This document shows positions 25,364 through 32,141 of a stretch of 44,357 nucleotides of DNA, piece after piece. A program made the position numbers and the translations under genes. The stretch covers positions 1-44,357 of IMG/VR virus record IMGVR_UViG_3300042478_000574, one strand, 5' to 3'. Position 1 is the stretch's first letter, and every line of letters starts with the position of its first letter. This stretch comes from a virus. A model generated the notes under the pieces. The model made no database searches. It was not told the DNA's origin and was given only the letters and a program-made list of their open reading frames with translations.

Positions 25364-27703
25364 TTAGCAAAAGAAATAGGTGGATTCAATCACGGATTCC
25401 GGCTTGAGGTCTCCAATGATCGGCGGTTCAGATTGGGCTCCGATTTGATTAGCCCAGTCTTTGAGATAGTCATGCTCTGCAAACAAATACATGTAGGCTT
25501 CCCGTACCAAAGTGGATAGGATTCCCATGTCTGTAGCCCTGCAGAGCACAGAGTCATGAATCAACGCAATCGGTGCATTGAAACGAAGCGTTGCCAGGTG
25601 CAACAACGATGCATCAAGGCTGTGAATTAGATTGGGAGCAGTAGCATTCTTGTGGTGATTCAGATCAACTTGATCCGTATCCCCCTCAGCCACTTGCACC
25701 TGACAGCGACCGAGCAGTTGTAGCTCGATCCGTTTGATGTTGCGCTTCATCAGCTTCTGAGTGACGACAAACCCTGATGGTGTCGTCCACTCCAGCTCCT
25801 GGGCGCCGTTGTTAATCGATTCAGCCACCTCCCGTTCAATCCAATGCATGACTTGCATCGGACCCGGAACGATGAGGTTCATCGCATCTCTGACGGCATT
25901 GACGGTGGCAGTGAGATCGTCTTTTTCAATCTCGACGCCCTTCTCCTTCAACGCCTCACGGATGTAACTGCGATTGGAGAACGGTTTGGCGTTGTAAGGA
26001 ACGGTCATCACGGTGCGCTTGGTCACCTTGCGATCCATGTGTGGCTGCACCGTCTCTGGTACATGGGGCCTAGCAGCCTCTGCAATGACCTTGTAAGCGT
26101 CTTGGGGTCTATCACTAGGCAAGACGTTCACAAGGCGTGCTGTAGAGGCATCACGGGCCAATCCAGCGAGGATCTGCAGACCTGAACACGTGGCATCAGA
26201 AGCCACCATCAAGCCTGTGTGGTGACGATCGCGCTTGATCACACAGTGGTAGTACTCCTCACAAGCTGCCAGGAACTGCCAAGGTTCTTCGGCAGCTTCC
26301 CATTCGCTGATTGTTCCGATCGGGTCGGTAGCGATGCGGCTGATGAGTTGATGATTGTGAAGCGTCCACGACAGACGCTCATCCATCGTTGCTTTGTCGA
26401 GACCATAGGTGGTGGCGACCTGAAAGGCCACCCACTCCTCCGCATCGGAAGTCATGTACGACTCCTCATAAAAGCGCAGCAGACTCTTTCCAAAGTCTGT
26501 GTCTTGGGGAGTGAGGAAGGCTGGAATTGGATAAGCCCTACCCCTGTAGTCAAACGACCAAGGGACATAGAACTTCTCTCGATTCTTAAAGATCTCCACC
26601 GCATTCATGGTCATGCGGGTGCGGCAGGATTTACGAAACGCCTGAGCATTGAGGTTCATCACCTCAGCAGCCCGGCGCCTGTAGTCCTTGCGGCTGTCGA
26701 AATTCTCCGCTATGTCCACCGGTTTGGGCGGCAGCGGCATCTCGACAATGGGAAGAAACTTACCCACCGCCACCTGCTTCTCCAGCAAGGTCTCAGCGAC
26801 CTCGACAATGAAGGGGTTGAGGCAGTAGGCCACCTTCTGAATCTTGTTCAGAAAGGCGATTGGTGTTTCTCCCTGTATAGATGAGGGCTTGCCCCGCCGC
26901 ACCATGTGGTGCCCCCGCATCACCTCGTTCAGCAGGTAGCCACCGGCCCGGTCATTGGTCCAGTCGTTGGGCTCGACCAGCATCGGCCAGGCCAGGGGGC
27001 TGAACAGCTCCGCCTGGGCCATCACCTCATCCTTGACCTGTAGGAACTCAGGGGTGGGAACGACGTAGTTCTGCCGCTTCTTTCCCTCGTAGCGCATCTC
27101 GACCATGAACCAGTGGGAGACCTCGCAGATGCACTCCAGCAACCATCCCCCCAATTGGATCTTGTTGCGGCTGCCCCAGGTATCCCAGTGGGGCACGTCG
27201 TAACGGTTCATCAGGGTCTTGATCACCTTGACTTTCTGCTGGGTGCCGATGGCCCGGTGCCAGTAGTTCTCCTGCAGCACCCGCAGCAGGCCCGGCACGT
27301 TGGTCTCGTAGTGCCGCAGCATGCACTCGTCCTCGATCGCATGGCCGATGGCCTCGGTCACCTTGGGCACCTGGGCGTTGACCGGCTTGACGCTGAACAC
27401 CTTGTCGAACAGCACCTTGCAGGCAATGGCAGCAGCAGCTTCCGCTTCCAGGGGGGCCAGGAACTGGTGGATCTCTTTGAACGCTCTGCCGATGTGGCGT
27501 TGGTGGATGCGGTCATTGGTGGCGTTGATCCGTTCAGCCACGAGCGGGATCAGGGTCTCGACAGACGACACCCCATAGATCGAGGCGCTGGCATAGGAGC
27601 GCTCTTCCATCTGCCTGGTGTTCTCGTGCAGCTTTTGGAGCCCCTGCCTGATTTGCTCCCGTTCCAGTTGGATCTGCTCTTCGATTTGAGCGGGTGTGGG
27701 CAT
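25364..27703 (-). CDS. Single-subunit DNA-directed RNA polymerase (T7 gp1-like)
   Basis: From the ATG at 27703 the product has 779 residues (T7: 883). Active-site regions are intact: VASDATCSGLQILAGLARD around the first catalytic Asp (T7 Asp537), RKVTKRTVMTVPYNAK with the Lys and Tyr of motif B (T7 Lys631, Tyr639), and IALIHDSVLC with the second Asp (T7 Asp812). The C-terminus ends YFFC, replacing the T7 FAFA foot. It should transcribe the middle and late genes from phage promoters; the repeated words in this window are candidates. The leader contains CCACTTAG, also seen ahead of the terminase. An in-frame GTG lies six bases upstream. Confidence 0.97.
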   Translation of the reverse strand: MPTPAQIEEQIQLEREQIRQGLQKLHENTRQMEERSYASASIYGVSSVETLIPLVAERINATNDRIHQRHIGRAFKEIHQFLAPLEAEAAAAIACKVLFDKVFSVKPVNAQVPKVTEAIGHAIEDECMLRHYETNVPGLLRVLQENYWHRAIGTQQKVKVIKTLMNRYDVPHWDTWGSRNKIQLGGWLLECICEVSHWFMVEMRYEGKKRQNYVVPTPEFLQVKDEVMAQAELFSPLAWPMLVEPNDWTNDRAGGYLLNEVMRGHHMVRRGKPSSIQGETPIAFLNKIQKVAYCLNPFIVEVAETLLEKQVAVGKFLPIVEMPLPPKPVDIAENFDSRKDYRRRAAEVMNLNAQAFRKSCRTRMTMNAVEIFKNREKFYVPWSFDYRGRAYPIPAFLTPQDTDFGKSLLRFYEESYMTSDAEEWVAFQVATTYGLDKATMDERLSWTLHNHQLISRIATDPIGTISEWEAAEEPWQFLAACEEYYHCVIKRDRHHTGLMVASDATCSGLQILAGLARDASTARLVNVLPSDRPQDAYKVIAEAARPHVPETVQPHMDRKVTKRTVMTVPYNAKPFSNRSYIREALKEKGVEIEKDDLTATVNAVRDAMNLIVPGPMQVMHWIEREVAESINNGAQELEWTTPSGFVVTQKLMKRNIKRIELQLLGRCQVQVAEGDTDQVDLNHHKNATAPNLIHSLDASLLHLATLRFNAPIALIHDSVLCRATDMGILSTLVREAYMYLFAEHDYLKDWANQIGAQSEPPIIGDLKPESVIESTYFFC
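25511..25520 (-). promoter_or_regulatory. Repeated motif A copy, 10 of 11 bases (CCTATCCACT)
   Basis: Near-exact copy inside the 3' end of the RNA polymerase gene, about 150 bases ahead of the single-stranded DNA-binding protein start. T7 has a promoter (phi2.5) in the equivalent interval. Confidence 0.4.
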
Positions 27704-27773
27704 AAGCACTAAGTGGTTGAGAAACGTCGCTAGAACCGGTCCTTAGACCTGTACAAATGTGGACACGTTGCAA

Positions 27774-27804
27774 CAAAAAGAAGGCCACCCCTTTCGAGGT
27801 GACC
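27774..27804 (-). terminator. Intrinsic terminator downstream of integrase and attP
   Basis: On the minus strand GGTCACC pairs with GGTGGCC (one T-G pair) with a further inner CCT/AGG, and TTCTTTTTG follows. It would stop early transcription arriving from the MarR-integrase unit before RNA polymerase. Confidence 0.7.
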
Positions 27805-27835
27805 TGTCCACGTACGATTGCTTTTAGACGAGCGA

Positions 27836-27874
27836 ACCTGAAACTAGCGCGTCTACCAATTCCGCCACATCCGC
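27836..27874 (-). other. Phage attachment site (attP) matching the 5' part of tRNA-Leu
   Basis: The minus strand reads as the first 39 bases of a cyanobacterial tRNA-Leu: acceptor 5' strand GCGGATG, then GGCGGAATTGGTAGACGCG and CTAGTTTCAGGT up to the CAG anticodon loop. After the loop the match stops: the ACTAG that would close the anticodon stem is missing. It cannot be a functional tRNA. It lies 85 bases downstream of an intact integrase gene. P-SSP7 is known to carry a 42-bp tRNA-Leu match in the same place, which makes an attP the natural reading. Confidence 0.88.
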
Positions 27875-27958
27875 GTGGGGATTCCAGCGATTGGACTCGC
27901 TGAGATGGGCCGCTTTCAAGCGACGAATAGACCGTAGCACAGGGGGTTGTAGTCGCGC

Positions 27959-28816
27959 CTAGATGGCAGCCATGGCTTCGGTCAGGGCCGAATCGGTGGC
28001 CTTTGCATAACGTAACGTGGTTTCGATTCGCTTATGTCCCATCAGGGCCATCAGCGTGCGGATCGGTGTCCCCGCTTCGGCGTGCCAGGTGGCAAAGCTG
28101 TGCCGCAGGGTGTGGAACACGTAGTTCTCATCCTTTGGTATCAGTTTGTTAACTTTGCGAAACGCTCGCAAGAGTTGATCCTTGTCACGCCACTCATCCC
28201 CAAACAGGCGCACGTGGCTGCGTGATTGTGAACAACGCGCTTGCAGGATCGGGGCGATGCGCTCGTGAATCGGGATGGCACGAAAGTTGCCAGCCTTGGT
28301 TTTCACGACCTCTTCTCCACCGACCAGCACCCGGTTGCTGATCCAGTCCACGTCCTTGCAACGCAACTTCAGAATTTCACCTTGGCGCATGCCCGTGAAG
28401 GCTGCAAAGGTGATGATGTCGCGCAGATCCTCTCGCATGAATACGTCCGTGGACAAGTATGCGAGACGATCCACCTCCTCTTTGGTGTAGTAAAGAACCC
28501 GACCTTCGTTTTCCTTGCGCCGCCTGAATTTTGGTGGCGTCCCAATCAAACCATCAAACGCACAGTGGTTGAGCACCGTGCTGACAGCGCTGACGACACG
28601 GTTGATCGTGGCATCGCTCTTGCCTTCGTCCTCCAGTTCAATCGAGACCTGGGTGACGTTGGGTTGGTTGATCTTGGCAATGGGGAACGACGAACCTCGC
28701 AACCGGGTGAAGTGGTTGCAATTGATCATCGCTGTTTTTTTGCCATTGCCGTGGCGCCAGGTGTGACGTGTGGAGAAGGTGTAGTCCATGGCTGCACCCC
28801 ACGTTTTAATCTCCAT
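27959..28816 (-). CDS. int: Tyrosine-family site-specific integrase
   Basis: The product has 285 residues from the ATG at 28816. The catalytic pentad is readable: Arg in FTGMRQGEILKLR, Lys candidate after LVGGEEVVKTKAG, HTLRHSFATWH (His and Arg), GHKRIETTLRYAKAT (His and nucleophile Tyr). The N-terminal part is a small core-binding helical domain. It should recombine the phage tRNA-Leu attP downstream with a host tRNA-Leu. It overlaps the MarR-like gene by 11 bases, so regulator and integrase are co-translated. One copy of repeated motif B is inside the gene (28222). Confidence 0.95.
   Translation of the reverse strand: MEIKTWGAAMDYTFSTRHTWRHGNGKKTAMINCNHFTRLRGSSFPIAKINQPNVTQVSIELEDEGKSDATINRVVSAVSTVLNHCAFDGLIGTPPKFRRRKENEGRVLYYTKEEVDRLAYLSTDVFMREDLRDIITFAAFTGMRQGEILKLRCKDVDWISNRVLVGGEEVVKTKAGNFRAIPIHERIAPILQARCSQSRSHVRLFGDEWRDKDQLLRAFRKVNKLIPKDENYVFHTLRHSFATWHAEAGTPIRTLMALMGHKRIETTLRYAKATDSALTEAMAAI
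28222..28234 (-). promoter_or_regulatory. Repeated motif B copy (TGTTCACAATCAC)
   Basis: Exact 13-base copy inside the integrase gene, in the same orientation as all other copies. Confidence 0.4.
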
Positions 28817-29162
28817 ACAGAAGCTCCTCGATTTGTTTGACCATTTGCTCACCTTTGGGAGTGAGCTTAAGAAGTTGTCTGCGTCGGTTGGTTGGGTCCA
28901 CCTCCTTGGTGATCAGGTCCATGCCCGGCTTGTTCAGCCGGTGGATTTTGGAGAGCCAGTCCGTGTTGCGACTGCCGGAAGCGGTGCTGAAGTCGAGTTC
29001 TTCTTCCATCGCTTGTTTGTGGCAGTTGTTGTGACTCGCAACGTAGAGAAACGTTGCCATCACCTGGCCTGGCACCTCCCGGTCAAGCAACCGCATCAGT
29101 TGGATGACCTTGAGCAGCCGCTCGATCTGTGGGTTGGTGAGTTGATGGCGGAGTGGATCCAC
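28806..29162 (-). CDS. MarR-like winged-helix regulator
   Basis: The product has 118 residues from a GTG at 29162; a TAG shortly upstream in frame excludes a longer form. The winged-helix core is visible: VPGQVMATFLYVASHNNC as the first helices, DWLSKIHRLNKPGMDLITKE as the recognition part, DPTNRRRQLLKLTPKGEQMV as the wing (the DxRxxxLxLTxxG pattern of MarR). The C-terminal helix could form the dimer interface. It overlaps the integrase start, and three inverted repeats lie in its leader, so it may repress its own operon and control integration. MarR-like genes have been noted in other cyanopodoviruses, to my recollection. Confidence 0.82.
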   Translation of the reverse strand: MDPLRHQLTNPQIERLLKVIQLMRLLDREVPGQVMATFLYVASHNNCHKQAMEEELDFSTASGSRNTDWLSKIHRLNKPGMDLITKEVDPTNRRRQLLKLTPKGEQMVKQIEELLYGD

Positions 29163-29182
29163 GTGAGCGTCTGCGACATTCC

Positions 29183-29279
29183 CATTCTAAACAAAGAATG
29201 CCCAAGTGGACACATACCGTGTCTCGTTCGACCCAAAGATCCCAAAATGCTTCTGATGTGAGACCGATATACAGCGGTC
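29183..29279 (-). promoter_or_regulatory. Operator-like inverted repeats ahead of the MarR-like gene
   Basis: Three inverted repeats lie within 100 bases of leader: CATTCT-aaacaa-AGAATG (29183-29200), GACAC-ataCC-GTGTC (29209-29223) and GACCG-N8-CGGTC (29262-29279). The first is closest to the start codon. Symmetric sites of this size suit dimeric winged-helix repressors. An open frame across this segment (start 29298) has unusual composition and was not called a gene. Confidence 0.5.
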
Positions 29280-29297
29280 CTGCAGCAAACAACGTCA

Positions 29298-29435
29298 CTA
29301 AGCCTCCGTAGCTAGGACAAATGTATCATCCGCCAGCTGCTCTTGCATCAAAGCAGTGAGCTCCCATTTATGCGGGTGATGCATAACGGAGTGGATGAGC
29401 TGCTGCAGCCTGCGTTCATAGGTCGAACTACTCAT
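29298..29435 (-). CDS. Small early hypothetical protein
   Basis: The ATG at 29435 gives 45 residues (MSSSTYERRLQQLIHSVMHH, then WELTALMQEQLADDTF). It overlaps the end of the previous gene by eight bases. Helical and moderately acidic. It is the last gene before the MarR-like leader. No domain is recognised. Confidence 0.6.
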   Translation of the reverse strand: MSSSTYERRLQQLIHSVMHHPHKWELTALMQEQLADDTFVLATEA

Positions 29436-29739
29436 CAATGCCTTCTGTGATGAGCTGATGAATGGAGTCGTGGTCACAAACAAGAATCTCAATGTCGGGT
29501 GTATGGAGTAACTCGTATACCTTTTTCTGTGCGTCCTTGTGGCGTTGGTAAATGTATTCTTTTACCTTGCCAGTCTTGTTATTCTGGGAACGAATGATGC
29601 AACAAACCGATGAGGGAAGCTCCCAATTACAAAGCTTCCATTCCATCACCTCATCAAAGGTATGAGGGAGAAACATGTCATCAGGTGCGTCTTTGTAGTT
29701 CTGCCAGTTGTTAGGAAAGTACTTTTTATTCCCACTCAT
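29428..29739 (-). CDS. Conserved cyanophage early protein
   Basis: The product has 103 residues. KYFPNNWQNYKDAPDDMFLP, then FDEVMEWKLCNWELPSSVCC and TGKVKEYIYQRHKDAQKKVY make a pattern I recognise as recurrent in cyanophage early regions, without a named function. The N-terminal half is aromatic-rich. Its start overlaps the preceding gene by 14 bases. It is likely to act early in takeover of the host. Confidence 0.75.
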   Translation of the reverse strand: MSGNKKYFPNNWQNYKDAPDDMFLPHTFDEVMEWKLCNWELPSSVCCIIRSQNNKTGKVKEYIYQRHKDAQKKVYELLHTPDIEILVCDHDSIHQLITEGIDE

Positions 29740-29896
29740 CGTGTATCCTTACGTTGATAAGTTTATCGTTACGTTCATGGGACAATTCCAATGCAGCCCA
29801 AGCAGCGTCCTCAGAATTGGGTGCTAGCAAGTATCTAGTACCTGAACCCAATGTGACGGCGTACACATGCAACGGGTGGTGTGAAGCAGTGAGCAT
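29726..29896 (-). CDS. Small early hypothetical protein
   Basis: The ATG at 29896 opens 56 codons: MLTASHHPLHVYAVTLGSGT, RYLLAPNSEDAAWAALELSH and a tail ending HDEWE. The beta-turn-helix look (VYAVTLGSG then EDAAWAALEL) is typical of small single-domain phage proteins. The stop is inside the next gene. Ribosome binding is weak. Function unknown. Confidence 0.7.
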   Translation of the reverse strand: MLTASHHPLHVYAVTLGSGTRYLLAPNSEDAAWAALELSHERNDKLINVRIHDEWE

Positions 29897-29898
29897 GT

Positions 29899-30105
29899 TT
29901 AGGGGGTATCCTTGGTAGGTTTGGGTTTGCGTGGTGTACGTGTGACTGGTTTTGTCTCAGTTGGTGTGGGTTCTTCCTTCATCAGTGCCAGCATCTTTTG
30001 CCGCAGCTCTTTGTACTGCGCTGTATACTTATGCTCAGGGAAGTAATACAACCAACATTCGACTGCGTTAAGCAACAACCAGTCTTCTGATTTGATCTCG
30101 TCCAT
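29899..30105 (-). CDS. Small early hypothetical protein
   Basis: From the ATG at 30105 the product has 68 residues (MDEIKSEDWLLLNAVECWLY, FPEHKYTAQYKELRQKM, then a Pro/Thr/Lys-rich tail ending KPTKDTP). The helical first part with a disordered basic tail suggests a small nucleic acid or protein binder. An upstream extension overlapping the previous gene was not used. Confidence 0.65.
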   Translation of the reverse strand: MDEIKSEDWLLLNAVECWLYYFPEHKYTAQYKELRQKMLALMKEEPTPTETKPVTRTPRKPKPTKDTP

Positions 30106-30127
30106 GTGTGTAAGTTGGTGGAATTGA

Positions 30128-30319
30128 TTAGGGCGAGGTGCGTTCAGCTTTTGCAAGAGTTTGCTCTACTTGGTGCAGTAGATCCTGCATGTAGGGTTTC
30201 CACACCTCAGCACCATGTGCCGTGGGACCATAACAACTGCGAAACAACAAGGTGTTGCGAATCAAGTTCAACTGTTCACGGGTGACATAGAGTGCGACTT
30301 GATTAGCACTGTCACTCAT
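30128..30319 (-). CDS. Small early hypothetical protein
   Basis: The product has 63 residues (MSDSANQVALYVTREQLNLI, RNTLLFRSCYG, EVWKPYMQDLLHQVEQTLAK). It starts four bases inside the end of the preceding gene (ATGA-like overlap). Two helices around a loop are likely. Function unknown. Confidence 0.7.
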   Translation of the reverse strand: MSDSANQVALYVTREQLNLIRNTLLFRSCYGPTAHGAEVWKPYMQDLLHQVEQTLAKAERTSP

Positions 30320-30468
30320 TGTCTGTGCCCCTTACGCTTAGCCTCCTCAATCCTCTTTAGTTCTTGAGTCAACATCCATTCCGGGAATGTTTGCCGCTTT
30401 GGTGGACGTTTGCGTGTGGCAAATAGGCTGCTGCGCTGCGGCCCTACTTTGCGACCAGTTGCTTTCAT
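30316..30468 (-). CDS. Small basic early protein
   Basis: The ATG at 30468 gives 50 residues (MKATGRKVGPQRSSLFATRK, RPPKRQTFPEWMLTQELKRI). The leader contains AAGGA followed by CGCACCCTGT. A copy of repeated motif B starts 19 bases upstream of the ATG. The protein is strongly basic and could bind nucleic acid. It is the first gene after a terminator, so it probably has its own promoter. Confidence 0.68.
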   Translation of the reverse strand: MKATGRKVGPQRSSLFATRKRPPKRQTFPEWMLTQELKRIEEAKRKGHRQ

Positions 30469-30486
30469 ACAGGGTGCGTCCTTGTG

Positions 30487-30499
30487 GTGATTGTGAACA
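30487..30499 (-). promoter_or_regulatory. Repeated motif B copy (TGTTCACAATCAC)
   Basis: Exact copy 19 bases ahead of the start at 30468 and just downstream of a terminator. This is the place for a promoter. The following bases CACAAGGACGCA are shared with the copy at 31114. Confidence 0.6.
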
Positions 30500-30508
30500 T
30501 TAGGCACT

Positions 30509-30533
30509 AAAAAAGCTGCTGATGAACAGCAGC
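30509..30533 (-). terminator. Intrinsic terminator in the early region
   Basis: On the minus strand GCTGCTG pairs with CAGCAGC around TTCAT, followed by six T residues. It lies about 23 bases past the stop of the 44-residue gene. Confidence 0.9.
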
Positions 30534-30555
30534 CCTTGAGTATTTGCAGGGGTGA

Positions 30556-30690
30556 TCAGACAACCCCATACAATGCATCTTCAAAGATTAGATCGTCAGA
30601 TTCATCATCTTCTAGCCACAGTGGTTTGTGTGAGTCCCTGAATTCATCGGTCCAGGGTGCATCATTGGGATCCATGTAAGGGTGGTTCAT
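30556..30690 (-). CDS. 44-residue acidic early protein
   Basis: The ATG at 30690 opens a frame reading MNHPYMDPNDAPWTDEFRDS and ending in the very acidic LEDDESDDLIFEDALYGVV. It overlaps the stop of the preceding gene with an ATGA and is followed by a strong terminator, so it is the last gene of a short early operon. Small acidic phage proteins often mimic DNA or inhibit host enzymes; that is only a possibility here. Confidence 0.68.
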   Translation of the reverse strand: MNHPYMDPNDAPWTDEFRDSHKPLWLEDDESDDLIFEDALYGVV

Positions 30691-30878
30691 TGAATAACGT
30701 TCCAATGTTGGTCGTTGGGTTCAACCCAGAAAAAGTAGTTACGGTTAACACTTGCAAGAAACAGTTTGCCGTTGCTGTGTTGTTCAACAATGCAACGGTG
30801 ATCCCCGTCCATGCAATTAGCGAGCCTGTTCTTGGCTTTGTTTGACTTAGCTAGAACAGTTACGGTTTGGTGAGTCAT
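30687..30878 (-). CDS. Small conserved early protein
   Basis: The product has 63 residues: MTHQTVTVLAKSNKAKNRLA, NCMDGDHRCIVEQ, KLFLASVNRNYFFWVEPND. The pattern KNRLAN...CIVEQ...NYFFWV is one I recall in cyanobacterial and cyanophage proteins, annotated as hypothetical. It ends in an ATGA overlap with the 44-residue gene. Beta-rich; function unknown. Confidence 0.72.
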   Translation of the reverse strand: MTHQTVTVLAKSNKAKNRLANCMDGDHRCIVEQHSNGKLFLASVNRNYFFWVEPNDQHWNVIQ

Positions 30879-30893
30879 TGTGTTTTATGGGTG

Positions 30894-31097
30894 TTAGTCT
30901 TGCTCCCATTCTTGACCTGTGGCCATGAAATAAAGATCTTCAAAGAAGAATGCAGGGAGAGCGCTATAACCCCAGGCAATGAGTGAGTCCTTTTGTTCTG
31001 TTGTTCCTTCTATTGCAATACGTTCTAGGTTTGAACGCGACATCTTTGATAGAACACTAGGAGACAAGGAAAGTAGATCAGTTTGAATGTTGATCAT
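30894..31097 (-). CDS. Small early hypothetical protein
   Basis: The product has 67 residues (MINIQTDLLSLSPSVLSKMS, RSNLERIAIEGTTEQKDSLI, AFFFEDLYFMATGQEWEQD). The leader AAGGACGCAGTCC gives a good ribosome binding site, and a copy of repeated motif B lies 17 bases before the ATG. It is the first gene after the terminator at 31138. Helical, acidic at the end. Function unknown. Confidence 0.7.
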   Translation of the reverse strand: MINIQTDLLSLSPSVLSKMSRSNLERIAIEGTTEQKDSLIAWGYSALPAFFFEDLYFMATGQEWEQD

Positions 31098-31113
31098 TGG
31101 ACTGCGTCCTTGT

Positions 31114-31126
31114 GTGATTGTGAACA
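31114..31126 (-). promoter_or_regulatory. Repeated motif B copy (TGTTCACAATCAC)
   Basis: Exact copy between the terminator at 31138 and the start at 31097, the expected place of a promoter for the next operon. Confidence 0.6.
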
Positions 31127-31137
31127 GTTGGGGAAAG

Positions 31138-31162
31138 AAAAACCCTGGTAGTTAACCAGGGT
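31138..31162 (-). terminator. Intrinsic terminator in the early region
   Basis: On the minus strand ACCCTGGT pairs perfectly with ACCAGGGT around five bases, followed by TTTTC. It begins seven bases past the stop of the 56-residue gene. Confidence 0.9.
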
Positions 31163-31168
31163 CGTTGG

Positions 31169-31339
31169 TTATGTGGTTACCTGGAAGGATGCAACCCAGT
31201 GAGGGATGCCCCGTTGTGCATACCTTTGATTGGCAGATGTTGCATAGGTTTGTGCATCTTTCTGATTTTTGAACGGTCCTGCAAAGTTGGCGTGCTGGAT
31301 TGTGAGCTGCGGTGCCTGTGAAAGAGAGACGAAAAACAT
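31169..31339 (-). CDS. Small early hypothetical protein
   Basis: The ATG at 31339 gives 56 residues: MFFVSLSQAPQLTIQHANFA, GPFKNQKDAQTYATSANQRY, ending WVASFQVTT. The composition looks coding (GPFKNQKDAQTYA resembles a SPOR-like beta-alpha unit, weakly). Another frame here gives a Cys-rich product that looks non-coding. The repeated motif A ends 18 bases before the ATG and the terminator follows the stop. Confidence 0.65.
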   Translation of the reverse strand: MFFVSLSQAPQLTIQHANFAGPFKNQKDAQTYATSANQRYAQRGIPHWVASFQVTT

Positions 31340-31356
31340 TGTTAAACACCTAAGTG

Positions 31357-31367
31357 AGTGGATAGGT
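31357..31367 (-). promoter_or_regulatory. Repeated motif A copy (ACCTATCCACT)
   Basis: Exact copy directly at the stop codon of the 247-residue gene and 18 bases before the next ATG. The longer string CCTAACCTATCCACTCACTT is shared with the copy at 32131. Confidence 0.6.
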
Positions 31368-32110
31368 TAGGCAGCGACTACGTACTTTGCACCGCTCCCA
31401 TGAGCAGCGACAAAAATATCAGTCCTAGCACCATCGCACAACTTGCAAGTTGAACATTGGGCCACACTATTTTCAACAGTTGCGGGGCATTGCTTGGCAT
31501 ACTTAACGATTGCATCTTTGCGAACAACAGTAAACGTCTTCCAGCCATGCGCTGTTGCGTCCAGATAATCTCTGAAGCCATCGCATGATGCCTGGAAAAT
31601 ACCCTTAAAAGGTTCGGCAAAGTCCTTGCGCCATTGGTGAGTATATCCAGTGTGTCCCTGAGTGTAACTGTTGAATAGGGTTACAACTTGCGGGTTGATC
31701 ACACTAGGATCACCATACGCACCCCAACGGATACGCTTACCCTTTAGTTCTGATTCGATGATTGAATAGAAAGAACCGTTAGATGGTAGGTCCTTGCAAC
31801 CTACATAACTTAGTTCCTGATACAATCCCCGCTTGTATGCCTTGTAAATACTGTTAGGACCTTGCCCAACGTTGACATAACAAGAACGTTTGCCGTTTGA
31901 TTGTTTACGGTGTGGGCAGTCGCCGCAGATCGTGGCATCCTTGCCAGTCTTGACAGCTTCCACAGGATTAATGTTCTCGCACAATATCCAGACCTGGGCC
32001 ATGTTGCCGGTCTTTCTATTGCTGCTCTTGAGAGTTAGGATTGCTACATAAGGTTGGCCATCAATTGGTGATAGGCCGCGATCAATAATGAAACCTTTAG
32101 GTTTGGCCAT
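31367..32110 (-). CDS. Early conserved protein with Cys motifs (possible DUF7227-type)
   Basis: The product has 247 residues and is the largest early gene. Features: ATICGDCPHRKQ with a later SCYVNVGQGPNSIYKAYKRG, RIRWGAYGDPSVINP, GHTGYTHQWRKD, FQASCDGFRDYL and CPATVENSVAQCSTCKLCDG. The C-terminal cysteines could bind zinc. Related proteins occur on phages and plasmids, to my recollection, without a known function; the family name given is from memory and uncertain. The segment GxYGDP...GYTHQW is the most diagnostic. A copy of motif A lies 20 bases ahead of its start. Confidence 0.78.
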   Translation of the reverse strand: MAKPKGFIIDRGLSPIDGQPYVAILTLKSSNRKTGNMAQVWILCENINPVEAVKTGKDATICGDCPHRKQSNGKRSCYVNVGQGPNSIYKAYKRGLYQELSYVGCKDLPSNGSFYSIIESELKGKRIRWGAYGDPSVINPQVVTLFNSYTQGHTGYTHQWRKDFAEPFKGIFQASCDGFRDYLDATAHGWKTFTVVRKDAIVKYAKQCPATVENSVAQCSTCKLCDGARTDIFVAAHGSGAKYVVAA

Positions 32111-32130
32111 GATTGGTTGTCTAGAAAGTG

Positions 32131-32141
32131 AGTGGATAGGT
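32131..32141 (-). promoter_or_regulatory. Repeated motif A copy (ACCTATCCACT)
   Basis: Exact copy at the stop codon of the 76-residue gene and 20 bases ahead of the 247-residue gene start. Confidence 0.6.

Larger units (their letters stand above)
27704..27958. other. Gene-free segment between RNA polymerase and integrase
   Basis: About 250 bases holding the integrase terminator (27774-27804), the tRNA-Leu attachment site (27836-27874) and a GTGGACA / TGTCCAC inverted pair (about 27759 and 27805) flanking the terminator. GTGGACAC recurs at about 29206 upstream of the MarR-like gene. These may be recombinase arm sites or regulator sites. The RNA polymerase leader is at the low-coordinate end. 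Confidence 0.6.

Noticed and set aside
27113-27712. Plus-strand frame of 199 codons
   Set aside because: Antisense of the RNA polymerase N-terminal part in a GC-rich stretch.
27836-27874. Functional tRNA-Leu gene
   Set aside because: Only the 5' part is present; the rest of the anticodon stem, the T arm and the acceptor 3' strand are missing.
29083-29298. Minus-strand frame of 71 codons over the MarR leader
   Set aside because: Its second half is a shadow of the MarR-like gene and the first half covers the inverted repeats.
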